Source: Camellia lanceoleosa (taxonomy: Eukaryota > Streptophyta > Magnoliopsida > Ericales > Theaceae). From it: a DNA stretch of 64,000 nucleotides. Where the stretch lies: NCBI GenBank assembly GCA_025200525.1, contig CM045762.1, positions 1,674,001 to 1,738,000 on the forward strand, given 5' to 3'. Position 1 is the first letter of the stretch. Each line of letters begins with the position of its first letter. Below, piece after piece: positions 58,001 to 64,000 of the stretch. The notes under the pieces were generated by a model. It was not told the origin of the DNA. It saw only the letters and a list, made by a program, of their open reading frames with translations, and did no database searches. Both the position numbers and the translations under genes were made by a program.

Positions 58001-61000
58001 TGAGTTTTTGACAAACCTTGGGCCATGGTTTTACCAATTAATCTTTAAACTCTCATATTCCACAAGTTTTCTGGGTTATATCAAGCTTTGGGGCCCAAGA
58101 GAATTGTTTTGGAGGTTTTAAAGTCGAATTTGAGCTTGAGGAGGCAATCTGGAAATTCCAGATTTTGCAGGCTCGCTCGAGCGAGGGGGTCCTCGCTCGA
58201 GCGACCACTCTGAGATTGTGCACCTCGCCGGCGACCAAAAAGTCCGCCGGCGTAAATTCGAGCTCGAAGTTTTGCGAAATTCTGGATCGCTTCGGCGAAG
58301 GAATGTGCTTCGGCGACCACTCATCTTTGCATGTCGCCGGCGAGGAAGTCTATGTTCGAGCGGAGTGTCATTTCTGCATGCTCGCCGGCGAGAAAGCTTC
58401 GCCGGCGAGGACCTAAAATTCTGAAAATTTGCCTAAGTGTTCCAAAGCATGTTTTGACATCCTCATTGCATCTTAGGCATTCCTAAGCCTTAATTAAGCT
58501 ATAGTAATGAGGTTATGGGCTAGAAACGCACACTAAGATAAAGAATGGCAAATGTATGTGTGAGTTGAGCATTGTAATAAGAATGAATCACACTAAGAGA
58601 TTGCAAGGGCGTGTGTGTTCTAAGCCATATGATAAGAATGAACATGAACCAACGTAATGAAAGCTAAGCCTTAATGGCCACATGAATAAGTAATGATAAG
58701 ATTCGTTGGTGCTATGTATTTTGTGATTGTAGGTCAACGTCCAAGAAGTGCTTGACCATCTACGGAATCACTGTGAGTAACGTTATCGTAAAGATACGTT
58801 TATATGAAATTATGTTCCAAATGTGATATATCAAGCTATGATTTCTGAAATGATATATGTTTCTGTGAACGAAGATCCATGTTTGAAATCTATTATGGCA
58901 TCCTTAGATAGTCCCAAGTCATGGGGGGCAGCATGAAAATGCGGGTCCATGACATTTACGAGATCTCGTTAGCCACTTCATTGTGGTGTTTGTTTAATCG
59001 GTGTCCGGGACCGGTTACTCTAGTCGGAAGACGTTTTGGATGTGTGATTTGTTCTATGGAATATGCCATTATTATGTTACGTCTGAGATGACTATGATTA
59101 TGCTATGATCTTTTATGCGTATAAAATGTTCGGATTTCGTTCACTAACCCCTTTACCTTAATGTTATTCATTGGGTTTTAGCTCCTTTGTTTGTATATAT
59201 ATATTATAGGTGAGCATTCGAGTGCAAGCCCTTAGAAGGTTTTGTGGGGGATGTGTTTTGTTGTCGGCCGACCATTGTGCCTCACGTGGAGGTTCAAGTG
59301 TCTTGGGATCAAGTTTTGTTTAGTCTGTGCATGAGACTTATGTTAATTATGTTGGTTGTACATTTGTGTAAGTGTGTGGGTATAATATCTTGTATGGTTG
59401 ACTCATGGTTATGTAATTAAAGTTTTAAAATTATTACATTTCATGTAAGTCAACATGACTCATTGGACATTTATATATTCGTATATTGCTCCCGCTAGCC
59501 CCTCATTATATGCTTATTCGTCGGAGGCCTTGTAATCTAAGGATTCTTGGCGATTCTGATGCTAAACAGCAGAGGCGGGTTTGGGTCGTGTGATAACTTG
59601 ACCAACAACACTAAAAGAAGTTCAGCCCACTCTATCTAACTTCCTTAACCCATTAAGCCCAAGCCCAAGCCAAAAAAGAAAAGAAAAGAAAAGACCAGCC
59701 GTTAACCTTTAAAACTTAACCCAGTCTGGCCCACCCCCTTTTCCCAGCCCAAACAACACTGCCACTCACACCTTAAGCCCAACCCAACCCCCCTTTAAAC
59801 TAGCCCACATATTTGGCCCACACCCTATTAACCTAGCACCCAAAACAGTCCACCTTCAACCCAAACCAATTTAGGCCCACCTACCCACCTTCCCCAAAAA
59901 CAAAAATCCTCTGCCTCTCCTTTAGCTATATTGACCAACACAACTCAACATTTGGTGGCATACATCAAGACCAACAAGACATAAATCAATGCTGTCAGTA
60001 AATGATAGATCGGTATCACCAAATGATTGAGCAAATGCGTCAAATGCAAGTAACTTTGGATAAATTGTTGGCGGACTTTTTAGAAGATACTTCAAAAATT
60101 TCTCATAGTGCTTGTGGCAATCATGTCGAAATTGTTGACCGAGTCATTCCAACGTCTAAGGAAAATGATCTTATTTTGGCAAAAAATTCATAAATTTCAG
60201 AAGTCCAAGAAGTAATTGAAGTCAAGTGACTTCCCTGCACAACACAGTTTTATCAAAAAAGGAGCTTTCTATTGACGTGCTATCAAACAATTCTTCTTTG
60301 ATCAAGTTGGACATGATTGATTTTATCGTTATTGAAGATTTTATTTACGTGTACAAGCGGTGTTTGGAACCTCATCAACAACCTGACCACAAATATTAGT
60401 TGGAATGAGAAAAAGATCAAACAACTGCCTATTCAAAGTACTGGATTTGTTGGGATGGATGAGTTCAATATTTCAACAATAACTCAAGGATAAGTTCTTA
60501 TTTCCAGTCAAGAGAATGATATGGAACATACGGGCATCAACTTGGCATGGCACTTTTATTTACAATTGTATAATTTTATGTCCTTAATTTTTTTTATTTT
60601 TGATTATAGTATTTTAATATAACTTAGCTATGATGATCTTATTAATATTTAGTTTCTTATCTGTGGAAGTTTAATTTTCTATTTTGAATTAGGGTTTTAA
60701 CTTATAAATGTTAGGCCCTCACTTTGTAATAGCTAGCTTTGACTGGTTGAAATTGAGTATAAGGTTGTGGTTATTTTTGTGAGATAAAGGCAGTGGTCCT
60801 TGTGTTCTTCTTGAAACATTTTGATCTTTTCTTTTAGAACAATTCTCCATATACTCTGGTTTTACAATCAATTAGATAGTGGAACGGATTTCTTAATAGC
60901 CATTCTACATCACCCCTGAGGCACCATGATGTCCTCTCAGGATTAATTAGGGTTGTATACGTAGCCTAAGCGGAGACATGCACACCAAGTATGGATACTC

Positions 61001-63925
61001 AGCTCATTAGCATGGTTGCTAGCCTAGCAGGCAAGGGCTCCAAAGTGAATGAGCCAATGTTTGAAGAGCCTGATGGATGGCTCGCAGCATACATGGTAGA
61101 GCCAGGCTCGTCGCTCAGCAGTAACTCGCTTGGTAGCACCACGGTTATAGAGCACCACAACTCGCCTAGAGTTTCTGCTCACCATGGTCCTTCATACCTC
61201 ATTCTCATAGGGAATGCACAAGAGTGACCATTGACCACTTTTGCTCGGTCACTTTTGCTCAGTTACAAGTTACAACATGGCTTGGCCCGGTGTCAAGGAC
61301 CGGCTCATTTAGAGGCGCAACGGAACAATTTTCGCTCATCTGGCAGTCAAACTCCACCAAGTTTAAGCCCATCACAGCTCAATGACAAATTGAGTGTTGA
61401 TGATCTCACCCATTTGAACATCTAGGCCCAATACTTTATCAAGTAGAACAACTCCCATAGGAAGCTCCGTTTTCACCCGAACACCACAAGTAGGCCTGAC
61501 GCCTCAAGTGCACCAAGCACGGCATAAGTTGCTTCATAGCGCCAAGCTTATCTCAAGCAAGATGCTCGTCCAACTTAGGTTCATGTCATCAAGGTGCCTA
61601 GCCACACAACAATGTGCTAGCGAAGGCCCTCAACTTAGTTGACAAGCCAACATAGCATATTGGGTCTTTGACAGCATCTCGAAGTGTCACAAGGTCAAGT
61701 ATGCCTCAATCGATGCATATCGATAGCCACATGGTCATGCAAAGCCCACAAGACACCGAGGGTCAATAACTTACCCATGACGTAGGCCTCATGCCAACAC
61801 GTGTGTTAGATTCTGCTTGAGGCCATTGCGCACCTTAGCGTTGCACCAACGTGTTGCTCGAGTAAGGCAACGTCTCAATCCGTAGCTCGTTTGTAGCATA
61901 ATGTCATCCCTCAATGGATTTCATCAATGCATAGCTTGATGCTCTCATTCGATAGCTCACATATGTTGTTTTGCCTTCCAACTGCTTAGCTTAAGTCACG
62001 GGATCCCCACGTGCAAGGTCGAACCCAAACCAAGCACTTGAGTTGTCACATGAGGCCTTTGGGGGTACCTCGATAGCCCATTCAGTCTAAAACGAGTCCT
62101 AAGATGCCATAACGTGGGGCATACTGGAAACGACGTGTTAAACCTTGCGCAAGCACGCGCAGTGCTTACATTTTTGCATCGTCCACGGGCTCCCAAACCC
62201 ACATGGATACTCTAGACACCTGTCTAGATGCCTAAAGCCCACCCTCGAGTTGTCCTAAGGTTGCTCACTTAAAGTCCAATTTGGGCGGGGAGGCAAGTAG
62301 GAAGCACACCATACCCCTTCACACATGGTTTTAAAGCCTTTGACAAACTAGCAAGAACAAACACAGCCTATGCTTGAGGAGTCATAATGAATTTTCAAAA
62401 ATTCCTCTAATTGAGAAAAATCACAAAACTTGGTCAGGAAAACACTCACCCTAAGACCAAAGTCCAATAAAAAATTCAGCCCAAAACTCCTTCATTTGGA
62501 TGCCCAAACAATGCGCCAAAACTCTGCACTGTTAGCTACTACTATTGGGCCACGGCATAAGCCCCGACCTGGGCTGCGGGCGACAAGGATGGTAGGCGGC
62601 CTGGGATGCGGCCTGAGCCGCGGCCTGTCTGCAAGTGTGGGCTGCGACCTGAGCTAGGGCCTTGGTTGCTTGGGCATGCTATTGGCTACATGGTGGCATG
62701 TCCGCCATAGGCTGCTTGGGGCCAACCTTGGGGCCACGTTGAGGCACCGAATCACCAACTTGGAATCTCAATGCCCATCACCTAGGCATTTCCAAGGGCC
62801 ACTCTTAAGCACTAAAATTGTCACACCACCACATGCAAAACGTCACGGAGTTGACCTTGCAAGGCAACCGTAACACTCGGCTTGCCTATGTCTCCACTAT
62901 GTACTCACTCCCTAACTGGAGATCACTCTACTCACAGCTATTATAGCAATCAGTTAGCAGCCTAAGCTGGGAGCGCGGCCTAGGCATCCACTACTCTAGA
63001 TCAAAGAATTGTGGATTGGAAGCTAGGATCAAGGGTTCATCAAGGTTGCCTGACTATCTCCCCTAGGAAAACAACTCCACCTTGAAAAGGCTTAAAGAGA
63101 GAGGGTACGTTAACCTTATACTCACGCCTACTACCTCCCATGATACAGCTCCCAAGATATCACACATGCCTTTGTAGCTCCTATGATCCAACCTTCCCAA
63201 GGTCTAAACATAAGACATAGTAGTAGGGCTAATATCACCAACCTATCTAGCTAAGGAGAGCTCACCACCTGTCCACAAGTAGCTTGGACTCGAATACTCC
63301 TAGAACGTATATAAGGGTATCCTGCATGCAACTACACAACATAACATAACAAGACCACTACAACATAACCATACATGTATCTTGTGCCTAGCAACCCCAT
63401 TGCTAAGTGTTCAAGGTCATACATTGTCACCCTCTCTTATCTCTAAGGTTGCCTTGGTATACTCCTCCGCAAGCTCCGGCAATATGTAGCCATTGAAGTA
63501 CCCACCATCTTCCCAGAGGTCCACAACCAACCACATTTAATACCCAATACCTACAATAGTGATCTAACAATAAGATGTTACCACTATCTAACAATAATGA
63601 TGTACGAAAAGTCGCGATGAAAATGAAAGGACTGTCATTTATAGAGCCATGATAGTATGACGGAAGTTTACAATGATGTACAAATACTAAAATGAAAATG
63701 AAAGAAATAATGTATAAAACCTTCATAGTATGACAGATGAAGTTATCAACAGGCAAATGCAGGGAACATAACTTCCACTTCAAAGAAACTTACTTTCAGA
63801 TTCTTCCTCACTTTCAGCATCACTTGCAGCTCTCCATTTTGCAACTTTCCTCACTCTTCCTTTAAATGAAACACCAGGTGTTGCTAAGTGCCTCTTTCGT
63901 TGAAGCTCCTTCACACTTTCCTCTC
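34045..63925 (-). CDS. FGT1: FORGETTER1 / strawberry-notch homologue, C-terminal 658 aa, 19 exons
   Basis: Exons, 5' to 3': 63925-63794, 56170-56100, 56020-55848, 54162-54069, 53926-53829, 53744-53609, 53434-53328, 50954-50859, 50761-50674, 50534-50414, 48947-48836, 48717-48594, 48522-48445, 48323-48205, 36672-36619, 36472-36370, 35291-35163, 34545-34434, 34076-34045. They sum to 1979 bp, all joints in phase without a stop. A PHD finger opens it ([32 protein letters not shown]), then the SBNO helicase-C part ([14 protein letters not shown]; motif [13 protein letters not shown]), [20 protein letters not shown] and the C-terminus [17 protein letters not shown] and LAWVQDIDD. In Arabidopsis FGT1 works with SWI/SNF and ISWI remodellers to keep heat-memory genes accessible; that role is taken from family. 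The N-terminal half with the DEAD-like motifs lies right of the window. Intron sizes of 11.5 and 7.6 kb are due to retroelements. No lesion is seen, so it is probably functional. Confidence 0.95.
34393..34427. repeat. (GAA)n microsatellite just after an FGT1 splice donor
   Basis: About eleven GAA units. On the gene strand (TTC)n begins about six bases after the donor of exon 34545-34434, giving an intron start of GTTCGGTTCTTCTTC. Confidence 0.9.
37590..37757 (-). mobile_element. LTR fragment related to 47187-47835, inverted
   Basis: The minus strand starts TGATGTAGTAGAATAAA and contains CTATAAATAGGTGATGTAAT, as does the plus-strand LTR at 47187. CTATAAATAG is a TATA-box candidate. The 3' end of the LTR was not defined. 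Confidence 0.6.
37968..38951. mobile_element. hAT-type element of the GACACG family, 984 bp, 8-bp TSD
   Basis: Perfect 8-bp duplication GGTATAGG (37960-37967, 38952-38959). Inverted ends CTAAGTAGCACGGACACGG and CTAAGAAGCACCGGACACC, with many CGTGTC/GACACG subterminal motifs. The interior has a (GA)-rich tract (about 38330-38560) whose charged ORFs are low complexity. No transposase. Related to 1-201 and probably 55088-55508. Confidence 0.85.
39060..40316. repeat. Unclassified dispersed repeat, copy 1
   Basis: Shares long collinear stretches with 60914-63450, for example GAGGCACCA..GTCCTC, CTCACCATGGTCCTT.ATACC, GGTTCATCAAGGTTGC and CAACTCCACCTTGA. Both copies are in the same orientation inside FGT1 introns. 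It looks like retroelement non-coding DNA, but no LTR boundaries or coding domains were recognised. Confidence 0.55.
40740..41225 (-). pseudogene. Captured Gln-rich gene fragment in element 3
   Basis: The minus strand reads [20 protein letters not shown] then [17 protein letters not shown] and, with one frame change, a long Gln-rich stretch ([33 protein letters not shown]). The parent gene is not recognised. The orientation is antisense to the element. CAG/CTG richness could also have expanded after capture. Confidence 0.4.
41427..41612 (-). pseudogene. Captured SPT16 (FACT complex) fragment in element 3
   Basis: The minus strand encodes [40 protein letters not shown] and [20 protein letters not shown], matching the aminopeptidase-like (M24 fold) domain of plant SPT16, the histone-chaperone subunit of FACT. 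It is open throughout but only about 60 residues long, cut at both ends, and antisense to the element. Confidence 0.8.
41608..41856 (+). pseudogene. Captured V-PPase piece fused to an SHMT-like piece
   Basis: The plus strand reads [40 protein letters not shown] and [15 protein letters not shown], a segment of the vacuolar H+-pyrophosphatase (its conserved [20 protein letters not shown] and KAADVGADL). Without a break it continues [20 protein letters not shown] and stop, resembling the C-terminal helix of serine hydroxymethyltransferase. The V-PPase part is secure; the SHMT part is only about 21 residues and less so. Sense to the element. Confidence 0.7.
44005..44530. repeat. Tandem repeats of element 2, 56-bp unit
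   Basis: Several units of GGAATCAATGTCGGGACAGT, TTTACCGAGTCTTGTCGGAC and CCATATAGGAGCTAACC. It matches the arrays at 8090-8510 and, inverted, at 42930-43235 in the sister elements. Confidence 0.85.
44790..45029 (+). CDS. Element-2 antisense ORF, 79 aa, uncertain
   Basis: An open frame from ATG reads [37 protein letters not shown] and [18 protein letters not shown], running opposite to the element's transcription. The homologous stretch in element 3 (minus strand, about 42620-42380) keeps [17 protein letters not shown] but is then frameshifted. A CTATTTAAACC box lies about 105 bp upstream. No family is recognised; DLNEA is only reminiscent of DLN-type EAR repression motifs. It may be a former captured exon rather than an element gene. 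Confidence 0.3.
   Translation: MASSSSPVTQNIASSSRGLTLFPDLNEATTQNMAFEPQPSAPGPSAPGFAPLNFPMLSIEADNGCSIDIETNHYTQVMC
45735..46068 (+). pseudogene. Captured proteasome RPN2 (26S subunit) fragment
   Basis: The plus strand reads [25 protein letters not shown], a TAA stop in place of Gln, then [23 protein letters not shown] and [16 protein letters not shown]. This is an internal part of the proteasome non-ATPase subunit RPN2/PSMD1. It is antisense to element 2, has one in-frame stop and is cut at both ends. Just upstream (45559-45627) a short [23 protein letters not shown] is of unknown origin. Confidence 0.8.
46100..46686 (-). pseudogene. Captured polygalacturonase (GH28) N-terminal fragment
   Basis: From the ATG at 46686: a signal peptide ([20 protein letters not shown]), then [69 protein letters not shown] and [18 protein letters not shown]. 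This is the start of a secreted pectin-degrading polygalacturonase. The catalytic Asp/His motifs (NTDG, GDDC, GHG) are absent because the piece stops soon after GQGSVWW. Sense to element 2 and just behind its leader, so it could be translated as a 221-aa product ending in unrelated residues (ORF to 46021). Confidence 0.85.
47187..47835 (+). mobile_element. Solo LTR or LTR fragment with a nested TRIM
   Basis: Begins TGATGTAGTAGAATAAAC and, after the TRIM, resumes with TCCTATTAGTTGTAG, the TATA box CTATAAATAGGTGATGTAAT and a CT-rich leader TCTCTCTCTCTCG. Homologous in inverse orientation to 37590-37757. The right boundary is approximate. Confidence 0.55.
47263..47653 (+). mobile_element. TRIM retrotransposon, about 391 bp
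   Basis: Two LTRs of about 116 bp (47263-47378 and 47537-47653) share CAATCCCA, GGTTAACATAGG, AATGACCATGTGCATATAAG and AAGGGTGA-TTCTACCCA. The PBS TGGTATCAGAG starts 2 bp after LTR1. The internal part is about 158 bp and non-coding. Flanks GTGTT and GTGTC suggest a 5-bp duplication. Nested in the LTR above. Confidence 0.75.
51540..52030 (+). mobile_element. Decayed Ty3-type reverse transcriptase fragment
   Basis: Recognisable in broken frames: [20 protein letters not shown], then [20 protein letters not shown] and [16 protein letters not shown] with the YFDD (YxDD) catalytic motif. It lies in the FGT1 intron between exons 53328 and 50954, antisense to the gene. Confidence 0.75.
52040..52640 (-). 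mobile_element. RTE-type LINE endonuclease fragment
   Basis: The minus strand reads [46 protein letters not shown] and [11 protein letters not shown], with [20 protein letters not shown] in another frame. This is the apurinic-type endonuclease domain of plant RTE LINEs, broken by frameshifts and stops. Confidence 0.75.
52641..53160 (+). mobile_element. RTE LINE 3' remnants, two partial copies
   Basis: Two related pieces near 52740-52830 and 52990-53090 contain [13 protein letters not shown] and [13 protein letters not shown] readings of the LINE C-terminus seen at 10133-10210. A run of 20 G residues lies about 52853-52872, and an (AC)n tract precedes it. Confidence 0.5.
54600..54756. mobile_element. 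Foldback MITE in an FGT1 intron
   Basis: Arms GCAATGTTATACATAATCC and, inverted from the right, AAATGCTACATATAATCC continue through CTTATCTC-TTTTCTCACTCC and its inverse, giving a stem of about 60 bp around a CCCACATCCATAAATGC loop. Confidence 0.75.
55088..55508. mobile_element. hAT-like element with GACACG motifs
   Basis: Ends ATGAAGCATGGACAC and, read inward from the right, ATGAAGCATGGATATGG. The interior contains GGACACGGGGACACGT and GCCGTGTCCATGTTCCC, as in the GACACG family. No clear target duplication was found. Confidence 0.5.
56951..59592 (+). mobile_element. Solo LTR of a Ty3-type element, 2.6 kb
   Basis: Starts TGTAATAACCCTGACCCG and ends GGGTTTGGGTCGTGTG, the usual style of large plant Ty3 LTR ends (TGTAATAACCC..GGTCGTGACA). 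Flanks GTAAC and ATAAC suggest a 5-bp duplication. No internal pol exists. A CpG-rich island of palindromes lies at 58170-58415. It occupies the 7.6-kb FGT1 intron. Confidence 0.6.
59593..60913. other. FGT1 intron sequence, decayed repeat
   Basis: A C-rich, CCCAA/GCCC-rich stretch (59630-59900) followed by AT-rich DNA. The small ORF at 60002-60193 ([20 protein letters not shown]...) might be a gag remnant but matches no motif I can name. Confidence 0.3.
60914..63450. repeat. Unclassified dispersed repeat, copy 2
   Basis: Its outer parts (60914-61250 and about 62980-63450) are collinear with 39060-40316. The middle (61260-62960) is extra sequence rich in ctcatcaa/ggcct-type text, with no coding domain recognised. 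Same orientation as copy 1. Confidence 0.5.
63451..63793. other. FGT1 intron tail, nothing recognised
   Basis: AT-rich intron ending at the donor of the first visible FGT1 exon (TCTGAAA/GTAAGT at 63794/63793). Confidence 0.5.
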
Positions 63926-64000
63926 CTATAACACAGCTAGATAATGAATCTTATTTGCAACAGGAAAAAGAATTAACCAAGGCAACCCAGTATATAGACC

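Overview
The window is nuclear DNA of a flowering plant. It is AT-rich, its genes are intron-split with GT/AG junctions, and it is full of plant transposon families (hAT, MULE, Tourist and Helitron elements, copia-like TRIM/LTR elements, RTE LINEs, Ty3-like long LTRs). Gene structures and TE types fit a woody eudicot; the species cannot be named from the sequence. I saw no tRNA, rRNA, CRISPR or bacterial features.

Four host genes are supported. (1) The last exon of a HUA1/ZFN-type CCCH zinc-finger gene (+, 4838-5002); what lies upstream is intron packed with DNA transposons. (2) An AGC-VIII (D6PK/G11A-type) protein kinase (-, 11005-15197), two coding exons, 600 aa, probably with a 5' leader intron. 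(3) A plant nitrobindin (+, 26753-29751), four exons, 179 aa. (4) The C-terminal half (about 658 aa) of FORGETTER1, the plant strawberry-notch homologue (-, 34045-63925 and on past the right edge). It has 19 exons in the window, all joining in phase, and two giant introns (11.5 and 7.6 kb) swollen by retroelements.

Layout: 1-4837, TE-filled intron of the CCCH gene; 5003-7765, unassigned decayed sequence; 7766-10560, an RTE LINE 3' end split by a non-autonomous LTR element; 11005-19300, kinase gene and putative promoter; 18393-26598, a Helitron/MITE cluster between the divergent kinase and nitrobindin promoters, ending 154 bp before the nitrobindin ATG; 26753-29751, nitrobindin; 30702-33700, an LTR-like block and foldback MITEs; 34045-64000, FORGETTER1 with intronic TEs.

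The most unusual content is a family of three non-autonomous LTR retrotransposons (7793-10032, 40317-43587, 43672-47181). Their LTRs are diverged, but they share a leader (initiator-Met PBS, then a GC-rich stem-loop, then a TTTCTACACATACC motif), a roughly 56-bp tandem repeat near the 3' end and a polypurine tract. Each carries fragments of unrelated host genes: class III peroxidase; polygalacturonase plus proteasome RPN2; SPT16 plus V-PPase plus probably SHMT and a Gln-rich gene. Two members lie tail to tail inside the largest FORGETTER1 intron and form a kilobase-scale inverted repeat.
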